Source of the DNA: Yarrowia lipolytica
Taxonomy: Eukaryota; Ascomycota; Dipodascomycetes; Dipodascales
Length of the DNA: 64,000 nucleotides
Direction: 5' to 3'
Assembly (NCBI RefSeq): GCF_001761485.1
Contig: NC_090775.1
Span: forward strand, 1,364,001-1,428,000
The notes below the pieces were generated by a model that did not search any database, was not told the origin of the DNA, and saw only the letters and a list, made by a program, of their open reading frames with translations. How positions within the stretch are numbered: the stretch's first letter is position 1; the number at the start of each line of letters is the position of its first letter. Shown in pieces: positions 43,215 through 53,603 of the stretch. Position numbers and translations under genes: made by a program.

Positions 43215-44722
43215 ATGCGATATCTGAAGACTGTGGCCCTCTCTGCCGCCCTCGTGGCTGCCCACCCTGCTGCCTCCAACATGGAGGACTCTGCTGCCCT
43301 CAACAAGCGAGGTGGCTACTACCACCATGACTCCTGGCCTTACTACAGACCCCAGAAGGACAATTGTGACCCCAAGATCGTAACCCAGCTCGTTACCTCC
43401 TGGAAGGAGTCTCCTGTCGTCACCAAGACCAACACTGTCACCTCTTGGAAGGAGCCTGCTACCGTTACTGTTACTAAGACTGAGCAGGGCCAGGTGATCG
43501 TCAAGACTGTCTACCCCGACAACCCCAAGCCCACCCACTGGGACTGGGACCATAAGGACCCCGAGCACCACTGGGACCCCAAGGACCCTGTCGACCCCAA
43601 GGACCCCGAGCACCACTGGGACCCCAAGGACCCCGAGCACCACTGGGACCCCAAGGACCCTGTCGACCCCAAGGACCCCGAGCACCCACTGTGGACCCCA
43701 AAGGACCCTTGAGCACCACTGGGACCCCAAGGAACCCCGACCACCCCGTCCCCCACCCCATCGACCCCGCGCTGGTCGACCCCTCCGACGTGTCCATTAA
43801 TGATGTATCCGATGGTCACGACGGAAACAACAACGGAGTAGGCAACGGAGACTACAACGGTAACGACGACGGTCAGAGCAACGGTGACCACGGTATCAAC
43901 GGTAACGACAACGGTGACGGCGACGGTTACGAGAACGGTAACAACGACGGTAACGGCAATGGCGCCGGCGGTATCAACGGTAACGAGAACGGCGATGGTG
44001 ACGGTTTGGACAACGGTAACACCGATGGAAACGGAAACGGTGACGGTGGTAACAACGGCAACGGCAACGGTGACGGTGATGGTGCCAACAACGGAAACGA
44101 CGACGGAAACCGAAACGGTGAATTCGGAAAGGACGGCAACAACAACGGCGACGGTGACGGCTTCCAGAACGGAAATGACGACGGAAACGATAACGGCGAG
44201 TACGGCACCAACGGTAACGACAACGGTGACGGAGACGGTATCCTGAACGGTAACGGCGACGGTAACGAGAACGGCGCAGACGGTGTTAACGGAAACGACA
44301 ACGGAAACGGAAACGGTGTCGCCAACGGAAACAACGACGGAAACGGCAACGGTCCTGCTGGCTACGATGGCAACAACAACGGCAACGGCAACGGTTACGA
44401 TAACGGCAACAACAACGGTAACGGTAACGGAGCCGGAGGCTACAACGGTAACAACAACGGCAACGGCGGAGGCAAGCACAACGGCAACAACGACGGTAAC
44501 AACAACGGCCCTGGCGGCAACTTTGGTAACAACAACAAGTGGGGAAGCGGATTCGGCAACAACAACAAGTGGGGAAGCGGATTCGGCAACAACAACAAGT
44601 GGGGAAGCGGATTCGGCAACAACAACAACAAATGGGGAAGCGGATTCGGCAACAACAACAAGTGGGGAAGCGGATCCGGCAACAACATGTGGGGTAGCGG
44701 TGGTCGATTTGGCCGATCTTAA
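43215..44722 (+). CDS. Secreted Asn/Gly/Asp-rich repeat protein, reading frame interrupted
   Basis: Family not recognised. The start MRYLKTVALSAALVAAHPA is a clear signal peptide; LNKR at about 29-32 is a Kex2 site. Next come a Thr/Val-rich part (TVTSWKEPATVTVTKTEQGQ) and tandem HHWDPKDPVDPKDPE units to 43680. The first frame stops at 43712. A second frame (43691-44722, shifted by two) continues without an ATG of its own in context: PDHPVPHPIDPALVDPSDVS, then about 230 residues of NGNDNGDGDG-type repeats and a C-terminal array of NNNKWGSGFG units (44519-44690). Between 43686 and 43735 the DNA matches the repeat unit except for five single-base insertions (net +5), so this looks like one gene with sequencing errors or a recent disablement. 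No GPI signal; probably a secreted or wall-associated protein, possibly Ca-binding through the D/N-G repeats. Confidence 0.72.
43535..43740 (+). repeat. DPKDPEHHW-coding tandem repeat
   Basis: Units of GACCCCAAGGACCCCGAGCA and CACTGGGACCCCAAGGACCC encode HHWDPKDP and VDPKDPE; roughly eight DPKDP copies. The last copies carry the length differences described for the gene. Confidence 0.9.
43825..44518 (+). repeat. Asn-Gly-Asp coding repeat array
   Basis: About 700 bp of AACGGTNACGGNAAC-type units encoding NGNDNGDGDG, with a longer periodicity of about 60-66 bp (blocks such as GINGNENGDGDGLDNGNTDG). Synonymous third positions vary, so the protein pattern rather than the DNA is conserved. Confidence 0.9.
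44519..44700 (+). repeat. 30-bp repeat encoding NNNKWGSGFG
   Basis: Five to six near-identical copies of a 30-bp unit with core AACAACAAGTGGGGAAGCGG, one with an extra AAC codon. DNA-level identity shows recent expansion. Confidence 0.94.
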
Positions 44723-45693
44723 TTCGCCATATCTGCCAAACAGCTTCTTGTGATTCAGATTCTCCAGCCTTGATGGCAACCTTCGTTTATAACTCTTAAG
44801 ACCAATGAATTAGTGTGACTGATCTTGTGAATGTAGCGTGTTCGACAGTAGTCTCAAACCATGCAATGCAACTCTGATAGCAAGAGGTACCATCGCGACT
44901 GTGCGAGTAGCCGTGGGAGGTCGAAAGTAGCCCATGTGGCCTGCGTGCTGTGACCAGTATCACAAAACGTAGTATAGCTTAGTGTCATTACTCGTGTTCC
45001 AAAGCACCTCGTATTGTCTCCCGGTGGATCGTACGCTGACGGGTGCCAGGCTGTCTGTTCAACGTGTCTAGGGATCGTCAGTGTCTGGTTTGACAACACC
45101 AACGAGCATTCACTCAGAAAGAAGCCTACCGGGTAGTGCACCGGAACTGGAGTCGCATGGCATCCAGCATCCGGCTGCGCCCAGGTCACAGGCGAAGAGC
45201 AGAATGAGGGCTTGTGCGTGTTTGGAGATAGTCAACGGTCTGTGCTATCTCGGTAGTCGGGACGTGACGAGGGTATCTGGTGGAATGACATCTGTGTAGT
45301 AATCCACGTTCTTACCGTGGAAGGGTCGTGGTGGCATGGTGCATCTCGTGGAAATCGGTATAGTAATCCACCGGCTCGTGGTGTTTCTATCTCGGAGCGG
45401 CCGACCGGGTGTCTGTTTCCACCCACAGGTTCGCGTGTTGCTCCAGGGTATCTGTGAGTGTGCACTGTAGGAAGAAAGAAGCTGTTGTGCAGGAAGGAGC
45501 CCTGTTGGGGGGCCCTAGACATACCCCTCCAGCGCCCCTCCAGCAGTCACATTAAGTTCGAAACGTGGTTCGGAATTTTAGTGAGTTTGAAAATAGGCTA
45601 TAATAGTGGGGGAAAAAATGGCACTGGTAGACCAGCACCAGAAGAGATACTCACACGGAGTACACGAAAAGACCGGATAAGGGCCAAAAAGAA
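44723..45693. other. Intergenic region between repeat-protein gene and tRNA-Ile
   Basis: No gene or clear repeat seen in 1 kb apart from a duplicated TAGTAATCCAC (about 45297 and 45361). Confidence 0.7.
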
Positions 45694-45786
45694 TGGTCCC
45701 TAGCAGGATCGAACTGCTGATCTTCGCGTTGCAAAGAGGCTAATTTCTTATTAGCACGACGCCTTAACCAACTGGGCCAAGGGACC
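45694..45786 (-). tRNA. tRNA-Ile(AAU), intron-containing
   Basis: 93-nt minus-strand gene. Acceptor GGUCCCU/AGGGACC is fully paired, D arm GGCCCAGUUGGUUAAGGC, anticodon AAU, T loop UUCGAUC, A73. A 19-nt intron (45730-45748) after position 37 carries AUUAG complementary to the anticodon region. Mature part closely resembles S. cerevisiae tRNA-Ile. A TTTTT terminator follows on the minus strand. Confidence 0.97.
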
Positions 45787-46203
45787 GATCTTGACAGATT
45801 TTAATTGTGGCCATGGTGAGCTGAAAGTGAAAGATAAGCTGTATGAATCATTAGAATAAAAAAAAAAAAAAATCGGTAATGAATCATTAGAAACAGAAAA
45901 AAAATGTAGATATATTTATCCGTTCAAGAGATGGAACAGAAAGAGTACATGAACAAGCAAACACGAATGTCATGCGCTCTTCTGAACAACCGCATCCGAA
46001 TCAGATTTGCCGGTATAACAGTGTCTTCAGGCTCAAGTGGTTGGAATGTATTTATCTAGAATAAAAAAATAATAAAAAAAAATTAGAAAGAGTGATTTAA
46101 ATAAAAAATTAGAAAAAATAGAAAAACATCAGTAAAGGATAGAAAAAAAAACCTCCAACTACATCTACACCCTCTTGTCAATCTAAAAATACATTGGTTA
46201 CAT
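45787..46203. other. A/T-rich intergenic region
   Basis: Contains a duplicated GAATCATTAGAA (about 45845 and 45882) and A-rich runs; probably the 3' region of the 46204 gene. No gene seen. Confidence 0.75.
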
Positions 46204-46710
46204 CTACTCGACCCGCTGCTTGTTGGCTATGCCAAAATAGGCACCAGCAACGCCAGCAAGAACAATGTAGACCAACTGGATAGCTCCAAAGGTGACGAGC
46301 CAGCCGGTAGAGATCTTGTACACATAGTACATGTAGATGACGTACGAAACGTTGTTGATGGTGTCTGCGGCGAATTGGCCCAGCAGCTGCTCCTGCCAGC
46401 TCACAGGCGTCTCGTTAGAGTAGAACTTGTCCTTGGAAATGACGTACAAGTTGTCACGGAGCGACTGTCCAAATCTGTCCAGCTCGCTGATGAGGGAAAT
46501 CCAGAACAGAGCCCATCCCAAACCGTTGCTCTTGCTGAGGGATTGCTCCACGCCATACGCCTCTTTGAAGAAGTCGATAGTGGCTACTCCCTTGGCTAGC
46601 GCTGTGAGTGTCAGAATCGTGCCCTGGACTCGTCGGTACGCCTCCATCGATTCGCCATCGTGTTGCTGGTCAGCTTCCGTTTCCACGGGCTCCATATGTT
46701 CGTTTTCCAT
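46204..46710 (-). CDS. Unrecognised small membrane protein
   Basis: 168 residues, family not recognised. An acidic N terminus (MENEHMEPVETEADQQHDGE) is followed by hydrophobic or amphipathic segments: GTILTLTALAKGVATIDFF (about 32-50), GLGWALFWISLISEL (about 65-79), NNVSYVIYMYYVYKI and WLVTFGAIQLVYIVLAGVAG near the end. No cleavable signal peptide. The C terminus GIANKQRVE has no PTS1 or KKXX signal. Start is the ATG at 46710; a frame extension upstream lacks an ATG. It lies 174 bp downstream of, and on the same strand as, the CSC1-type channel gene. Layout (two central plus two C-terminal hydrophobic segments) would fit an organelle membrane protein, but this is inference. Confidence 0.75.
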   Translation of the reverse strand: MENEHMEPVETEADQQHDGESMEAYRRVQGTILTLTALAKGVATIDFFKEAYGVEQSLSKSNGLGWALFWISLISELDRFGQSLRDNLYVISKDKFYSNETPVSWQEQLLGQFAADTINNVSYVIYMYYVYKISTGWLVTFGAIQLVYIVLAGVAGAYFGIANKQRVE

Positions 46711-46884
46711 GGTGTGAGTGATGACGGCGAAGTAGCAAGGTTCGAGTAGCGCATCTTCGTGCAGCACACCAAACGCTGCTTGTGAGACATGTCCCTGCCT
46801 GTATGGCAGAGAGCCTCTCCCCTCTGATCTTCATTAAATAAAATTAAATTAAACGCCTAATATACAAATCTATAACCGCAAAAA

Positions 46885-49620
46885 CTAGTAATCCACAGGA
46901 GTGTCCCAGATGGGAATGTGGCCAAGCTCGGCAAACTCAATCGCCTCCTTCTTCTTGCCCTTTTTGTTCACCTCCTCAATCTTGTACCAAGCTCCCTTGT
47001 CGGTGGCATCCACCCCAGCAGCCTCAGTCTCCTCAACCTCCACGGTAGAGAGTCCATAGGGATCCTGCGCCATCCAGATGAGAGGACCAGGAGCAGATGT
47101 GGCAGGGTGCAGGAAGGCTGCCTTCTCCTGCTCAATGGTCAGAGGAGCAGCAGGCTCGTGGAAGTAGGGAGTCAGGAAAGTCTTCTGCAGATGTCGAGGA
47201 GCCAGCTGCTCGTAGGGACTGAGGAACTGCATGATGGTCGACTGGTGGGTGGGAGGTCGGTAGTGAGGATCCTCACCGCCGTCGTACGAGGTGTACGTGT
47301 TGGTGGTGGTAGCAATCTTCTCAGTATCGGTCTCAACGCCATCCTTCTCAGAAGACAGAATGGGGTGCTCCTGAGGAACACCCAGGTTGGCAGAATGTGT
47401 AGCCCTGATATTGCCTTGCTCATCGGGAAGGTAGGCATGGGCGTCAGAGAAGACGTCACCAGAGAGACGAGGAGGGGCATCAAGAAGACGCTGCTTCTCG
47501 GGGGCGCCGACAGCACACTCTCGCATCAGGTTGATGGGCACAGCGTCCAGCAGAGGGTTGAAGGCCTTGAGCATGGTCTTGTGGAAGAAGCAGGTGAAGA
47601 CGAGGAAGATGACCTGCAGAGCAAGCGGTCCCCAAGACTTTGCCATAATGAACAGAGCCAGCATGAAAATCTGGCCAAAGTAAATGCCGAGCATGGTTTG
47701 TCGCAGAGCTCGAGAGTAGTAGATTCCTCGCCCATCAGCAGGCACCTCGCAGTATACCAGGTTGTTGAGGAAAACGAGGTAGATGAGAGCGAAACCAACG
47801 GCGGAAAAGACAAGGATGATGGGCGAGACACACGCGTAGGCGATTGAAACAACAATCAGGAACGTGTACATGGGGAAGACAGTTCCCCAGGAGGTAGAGC
47901 CAAGAATGTTGTATCGGGTCCACATCTTACGGGGAGTGTTGTCGAGCAGAGTGCCGAGCAGCTTGAAGAGAATCAGAGCGACAATCTGCAGCAGGGCACC
48001 ACCAGGGAAAGACAGGGCCTGCAGCATGATGTAGGACACAAAGAAGTTAGACGACTTGGGCAAATTACCGGACAGCATCGTCATGACGGATCCTGGGTTG
48101 TCCTTGATGGCCTTGACGGTGGCAGCTGCAGAAGAGGCAAAGGTGGTGATGAGGAAGACGTTAACAAACTGGAAAGCAAAGTAGGCGTTCTGTGTGTAGT
48201 ACTCGACCCGGGTAGTGGTGGGGCAACCAGCCTGTTTGGCACACTGTCGGATGATGATGGGAAGCAGCATCATGAGCACAGCCATAAGAATGGTGGGGAG
48301 CAGACCAGACACCAGACCCTGCAGCTGCGAGGGCAGGTTGTTGAGGAAGTCGAGGAAGGGAACAAGACCAGTCAGCGACTTGATGTTGGAGAAGGAACCA
48401 ACCACAGCCACAGGGATGGCCCACAGCACAATCAGGGCGGTCAGGAAGGCCTTGACAACCATGGCCTTGGTGACTCGCTCCCACCACTTGACTCGCAGGT
48501 TGGACCAGATGACCTCGTCGGGAGAGATACCGGTGTATCGAGGGGCAGCGTGCAGAGCCTTGTGGTGGGCAAGCAGCTGGTAGGCGACCTGGGCGTCCTC
48601 CTGGGTGTTGAAGAGCACAAACGCGGAGTTTAGCTTGTCGTTCTGGTCTAGATGGGCCTGCATGTCTTCAATCTCTCGGTTCAGCTTGCCCACCTCGGTT
48701 CGGGCGTAGTTGATGGTATCAACCTTCTCTCCAATGAGGAACTTGAGTCGGTGAGTGGGTCGCTTCTTGTCGAGCACAAACGTGGACATATTTCCGTCCT
48801 GGAACGACAGATCCTTGGGGGTCTTGCCCTTGTTTTCGGCCTTAAGCTTGTTTTTGATAGCCATCTTGATCATTTTGTTTTCGGCTCCCTCCAGCTTGCC
48901 AGCTAGTTTTTCTCGCTCGGCAACCTTCTTCTCAATCTTCTTGAAGTTTCGCGACACGTAGACGGTGTGCACGCCTCGGAAGAGCTTTCGCAGCTCGGTC
49001 TCGTCCTGGTAGTCTTCGGGCAGCGAGGTGATGAGCACGACTCGCGACGAGAGTCGGGTGGAGTAGGCGGGGGAGGTCAGAACCGCCTGTCGGATGGAAA
49101 TGAAGTAGACAAACTCTCGGTAGATCATAAACAGACAGAATCCAAAGAAGATCCAGCCAAGCAGAACGTGGGCGTAGAATCGGTTGGACTCGGAGGGCGA
49201 CAGAATGTTTGTGAAGCCCAGCAGGTTGAGACCCCCGGCATCTCCCTTGCCAGTGGCATTGACGGGCAGCAGAATGGGGTACAGAAGCACAATGCCCACA
49301 ACCACAATGATGAACGACAGTCGGATGTATCGCAGGAAGAAGTAGCCGTCGAGTCCGGCCTCCTCCAGAATTCGCGAGTCCTTCTTGTGCCACAGCTGCA
49401 TCAGCCACGACACCGGGGACACGGCCTGCGGTTCGGTTCGCTCTCGCTCCGGCACCGTTGGCAGGAACGATCGGGGTTGGTAGATTCGCTTGAACTTGGG
49501 TCGCAGAATGAGAAAGGCAATGAAAAACACGCCGAGCGTCACTCCGTTGGAAATCAACGTCGTGACCATGTTGGACACCGAGGTGTCCTGGGTGTTGGCC
49601 TCTCCGTTGTCGGCAGCCAT
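46885..49620 (-). CDS. CSC1/RSN1-type calcium-permeable stress-gated channel (OSCA/TMEM63 family)
   Basis: 911-residue multispanning protein. TM1 (NGVTLGVFFIAFLILRP) is followed by the N-terminal RSN1 region with LDGYFFLRYIRLSFIIVVVG and RFYAHVLLGWIFFGFCLFMI. The cytosolic PHM7-type domain spans about 200-390 (SRVVLITSLPEDYQDETELR, VYVSRNFKKIEKKVAEREKL). The core pore domain of about seven TMs comes next (ALIVLWAIPVAVVGSFSNIK, QALSFPGGALLQIVALIL, NLVYCEVPADGRGIYYSRAL). The fungal C-terminal extension ends with GPLIWMAQDPYGLSTVEVEE. In S. cerevisiae relatives (Rsn1, Csc1, Phm7) sit in plasma membrane and vacuole; Csc1 conducts Ca2+ on osmotic shock. The exact paralogue is uncertain; length and extension favour Rsn1. 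Start is the ATG at 49620; an upstream extension has no ATG. Confidence 0.93.
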   Translation of the reverse strand: MAADNGEANTQDTSVSNMVTTLISNGVTLGVFFIAFLILRPKFKRIYQPRSFLPTVPERERTEPQAVSPVSWLMQLWHKKDSRILEEAGLDGYFFLRYIRLSFIIVVVGIVLLYPILLPVNATGKGDAGGLNLLGFTNILSPSESNRFYAHVLLGWIFFGFCLFMIYREFVYFISIRQAVLTSPAYSTRLSSRVVLITSLPEDYQDETELRKLFRGVHTVYVSRNFKKIEKKVAEREKLAGKLEGAENKMIKMAIKNKLKAENKGKTPKDLSFQDGNMSTFVLDKKRPTHRLKFLIGEKVDTINYARTEVGKLNREIEDMQAHLDQNDKLNSAFVLFNTQEDAQVAYQLLAHHKALHAAPRYTGISPDEVIWSNLRVKWWERVTKAMVVKAFLTALIVLWAIPVAVVGSFSNIKSLTGLVPFLDFLNNLPSQLQGLVSGLLPTILMAVLMMLLPIIIRQCAKQAGCPTTTRVEYYTQNAYFAFQFVNVFLITTFASSAAATVKAIKDNPGSVMTMLSGNLPKSSNFFVSYIMLQALSFPGGALLQIVALILFKLLGTLLDNTPRKMWTRYNILGSTSWGTVFPMYTFLIVVSIAYACVSPIILVFSAVGFALIYLVFLNNLVYCEVPADGRGIYYSRALRQTMLGIYFGQIFMLALFIMAKSWGPLALQVIFLVFTCFFHKTMLKAFNPLLDAVPINLMRECAVGAPEKQRLLDAPPRLSGDVFSDAHAYLPDEQGNIRATHSANLGVPQEHPILSSEKDGVETDTEKIATTTNTYTSYDGGEDPHYRPPTHQSTIMQFLSPYEQLAPRHLQKTFLTPYFHEPAAPLTIEQEKAAFLHPATSAPGPLIWMAQDPYGLSTVEVEETEAAGVDATDKGAWYKIEEVNKKGKKKEAIEFAELGHIPIWDTPVDY

Positions 49621-52523
49621 TTCGGAATCAGGTTTTGGTAGTGTCGAGGGGTCGGCTAAGTTGGACAATACAATTGGGCTTTTTTGCTACAGGGCCCACC
49701 CACGTATTAATATGTGAGGTACGCACATGGAGACGGGGGGCACAAACGGGCTCGTTACACAAACGGATTTAGGTTCAGGGGAACAATAGGAAGGTTTAAG
49801 TTTTGGAGAGTCCTGCAATGCAACGTTATGCATGCAACTGCTTGTTCGGTGGTGCTAGGAATGTGGTCTAGGAATGTGCAAACAATTTGGGGGGTGGTCA
49901 ACGGGGGCGTTGGAGGTACGTTTTGGCAATTTTGAGATGTAAAATCGACTTCAACGCGTCAAAAGGGCCCATATGGCTACTTTGAACGCCAGATTACCGC
50001 CCCTACATCCACCCCCGCCCCCCGCTATACTTTTGAGTGCACTCTAAAAAGAAACACTGTGGAGCCCTCGTCACGAGAAGCTGTCAAACCCGGTAGGGGT
50101 CTAGTTTGCGCCGTAATAATCAGTCAGCGATACAAATAGGTCTGCTGGAACCGTCGCAACGAGAGGCATGCTGTGGACCCCCTATTCCCGTCCTGGCTCG
50201 TCTTGTCGGCCATTTGGACCCTTGCAAGACAGGTCCCTTCAAGGTTCCATTGTCATCTCCACCTACGATAATAGGCAGGCACAGTCGATCGACAGAGCCC
50301 AAAGATACGTGTTGGAAGAGCAGCTCGACACGTCCGAGAGGGGGTCCATTACACCCGTTGCTCTGCAAGTCCTGCTCCATTGCTCTTGCTCCCGTAGCTG
50401 CATACGATAAGACTACTTGTACGGTAGTGCGGTTTGGAGAACGACTTAGAGGCGTCCGCAAGCAGTCTAGGACCACGCTAGGGACGCTACCGACACTAGA
50501 GTGGAGTGGAGAATCGGGGTCTGGTGGGCCCATTTCGTTTGCCATCCTTGCTATTCTCAAAGTCGGAACAGACAAGACAAGGCAGACAAGACAGTAGTCG
50601 TCCTTGAATTACGCCATGCATCGAAAGAAAGAAGACTGGATGAGTAGCAAGGTGGCAGAGAAAAGTGTCTTTTTGTTCCCGAAAGTTGCGACAAGACCAT
50701 GGAAGGTCTGGATTGTCAACTTTCCGTGTCCACATTTCCTCTATCGTACTTGTACTGTACTCCTACTCTACCTATACCATACTTGAACTGTACTGCCAAC
50801 GCACTCTGCAGATGCCAATTTCCCAATCGGAAAGCAAGCCTGTACTTCAGTACTTTTTGTGCACATCTCCTGCCCTTTTGGACCCATGGCGCACGGCTGG
50901 AATCTGCAATCTTTTGTCTTTTATTGTGGCAAACGTCAAAACGTGTTTTAGTTGGTCGATCGGAGCAAGACTGCGAGCGAAGACTGAAGACTACGAAGAC
51001 TGATAACTGAGCCGAGAGCTGTTGGCTGGTCATGTGATTCGAGGGAGAATCATATCGCCGACCCCCTAGAGACTGATTCCATGACGTGTTTTATTTTCTA
51101 CAGTGTCTATAGCGGGAGTTCTTTCGCCATTTTTTATTTTTGTAGTTTTTTTGTTTTTTTTCAATTATTTTTTTCCTTTTCCTTTTTTCGTTTGCCGTTT
51201 GCCGATTGCAAAAATGAAATACAATTGTACATACAGTACATACATGGTTGTAGCAGGAATAAAAAAAAGAAATCAATAGCAAAAATCAGGAAACTAGCAA
51301 GAATTAGGAATCCAGAAAAATCAGAAAAAATCAGAAACAAGGCGATCCGAGCAGCTATATTCAGAAGCGCCGGTTTTCATGTAGTTTCGAGTGTTTTGGC
51401 GGTCTCTCTCATCATATCCACCTCCTCATACACCCCACCATCCCACCTTCAAGGCTACATTCCTGTGACAGCAGCCGACCGCGAACAAAGAACGTTTCAC
51501 ATGTCATGCATCACTGTCACGGGACATCCTGAGAAGATGACAGGCGACCGCAGGACCAAGATTGCTGCAATAGATGGAAACGAGCAGAGACAGGCGCAGC
51601 GCGACAACGCCTTTGTCTAGCAACAAACCTGTGTCTCTTTGCTGTATGTAATGGGTGGTCTGTGTGCTATGTTTGAACGTGTTTGTCGACAAGGTTTTTT
51701 GCACTCTTTTTTTAAAAATCCTTTTTTTTTATGCACAATGACGGTTCCTGAGACTGGAACCTCAACGTTAGTAACGAGAGACGAGGCTGTGTCTGTAGGG
51801 AAGGAGGCTGTGGCTGTGGAGAAGATTCGACATTGCTGTTGCACGTGACGTGCAAGTATGAGTGACTATGATGTCATGAAGTTGGACTAAGGAATTGATT
51901 ACGTACGTAGACGGGACCAGCTTTTGGGTCTCGGTAAGAACCCATTGCTGAGGAGCGGTCTCAAGCTACTTGTAGTGGGAGAAAACCGACCATCGCACCG
52001 CGGTCGCTCGTTCTTGTACCCTTCTTTGACCGCTCACTTTGTCGCAGCATCGCACTAATGACATGTGCAGGCATGGAAGTCTGCGCAGAAGCAGCATGAG
52101 ACAGTCCCACAGAGACAGCATTGTGTGGGTGAATACGGTTGGTTGAATGGCAGCAACTGGTGGAAAGAGTCCAAGTCCTGGCACTGGTCCATCATCCAAT
52201 CTGCTCTGGTCTGATATCACGCTAGTAGAGCCCTGTGGTGGACCATGATAGCCTGAAAGGTCAACCGGGGTCTACAAGCCCAAACAGCTAACTTGGCGGT
52301 CATGATAAACAGACTGACCGTCCCAGACACACATGTAACCTCCACGATTCCACAACGCATCCCGTACCACCCATTACATCCCCATAGCTCCGTCCCCATA
52401 GCCCCGTCCCCATAGCTCCATCCCCATAGCATCCGTAGCCCCCGACGTAGCATTCCACATTCCCACCCCACCGCTCCCCCCGCCCGCTCGTCACGCGACT
52501 GCACAAAATCACGCTGCACACAA
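49621..52523. other. 2.9-kb intergenic region
   Basis: CSC1-type promoter on the left. 50100-50600 has open frames on both strands without conserved motifs or codon bias. T-rich DNA occupies 51100-51190, and ATAGCTCCGTCCCC-type repeats (52385-52430) lie near the MED22 3' end. No supported gene. Confidence 0.65.
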
Positions 52524-52862
52524 TCACGCCGTCTCCTTATCGACCCCATCGGAAGTATCTTCAATCTTGTCAAGCAGCTCGTCGGCAAGTTGACCCTCGC
52601 CGCCGTCCTCGGGCTTGTTCACAACCGGCCGAATCTGTCCCAAGATCCACGCCTCCTTAAGCGAGCGGGTCACAAACAAAAGGTCTTCCAGAGACCGCAC
52701 CATGGCCGAAGTCGACTCTTCTACCAGGTACGTTTCCATCGCCAGCGCGGATTTGTCCTTGGATGACACCTTGGCCGAGTTGACAATGTCCGTGAACTTG
52801 GAGTTCAGCTGCTCCGTGGCATTGTCCACCCGCTGAAGAAGAGTAATTGATCTGTTGCTCAT
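52524..52862 (-). CDS. MED22: Mediator subunit 22 (Srb6)
   Basis: 112-residue head-module subunit of the RNA polymerase II Mediator. The whole protein fits Med22/Srb6: MSNRSITLLQRVDNATEQLN, a central helix KVSSKDKSALAMETYLVEES, then the signature SAMVRSLEDLLFVTRSLKEA and WILGQIRP. A short acidic tail follows (EDGGEGQLADELLDKIEDTS). S. cerevisiae Srb6 is 121 residues. Start is the ATG at 52862 (AAC-ATG-AGC); single exon. Mostly helical, expected to pair with Med11 in the head. Confidence 0.92.
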   Translation of the reverse strand: MSNRSITLLQRVDNATEQLNSKFTDIVNSAKVSSKDKSALAMETYLVEESTSAMVRSLEDLLFVTRSLKEAWILGQIRPVVNKPEDGGEGQLADELLDKIEDTSDGVDKETA

Positions 52863-53603
52863 GTTCGTGTCGACTGTGGTGGTGTGAAAAACATAGGGTG
52901 AAGTTATACTATTTTATGTAATCGTATGCATGAAACTTGGGGGGGGACGTACAATGAAGTGGAATGCGACTGTAGAGAGATATCAAGACTCTACACGGGA
53001 AAATGGAAAACGGCAATCAACTCCCCATGTCCGATTTAGCTACTGTGCAACTCTTTAGACCTTCAGAGACCATACATGATCAAAAACCCCGAGACCATTC
53101 AGGTTAAGAACCCCAAGGCCATACATGCTTAGTAACCCCGAGGCCATCCCACGGCACTAAGAACAATGTGAGTGTAGAAAGTTCTGCGTCAGCTGCTGGA
53201 AAAATAAATACTTTTTCCGAATCTCCGTTGTCGAGTTACCATGCACATCCATTTTCAGACCGCTAGCACCAGCCGGACATCTCATAGATCTCTTGTGAAC
53301 ATTCACAAGAAACACCAAACTCGTCAATCATCTCCCTCACCTGTAGCATCTCACTACATCTCACCAGGCCAAATATTAGGAGGATAATAGCCTCCTCTGT
53401 AGTATCACGTGACAGCATAAGATGTGTGTGTCTCTTCCTCCCCGCCGCCCTCTTATTAGCCGCTCATTTCGCTGGGGGCCTTCTCTCCTCCTCCTCCTCC
53501 TCTGTGCTTAGTAAGCAAACCTACTCCCAGCGCGTTGAGCGGTGTAATGCGAAGTAAATCACACTGCACGTCGCAGGAACGACACACCCACACCCGCTCG
53601 AAA
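52863..53603. other. Divergent intergenic region MED22/PPH3
   Basis: Shared upstream region. Contains three diverged copies of an AACCCCGAGGCCAT-type repeat (53084-53145), a TCACGTGAC box (53405-53413) about 190 bp upstream of PPH3, and a CTCCTCCTCCTCC microsatellite (53487-53500). Confidence 0.75.

Noticed and set aside
43511-44779. 422-residue Val/Ala/Ser-rich minus-strand open frame
   Set aside because: Antisense shadow of the NG repeat array; plus strand has promoter, signal peptide and matched codon use.
50106-50597. Open frames of 150-163 residues on both strands
   Set aside because: No motif, no codon bias, no start context; overlapping frames on both strands suggest chance.
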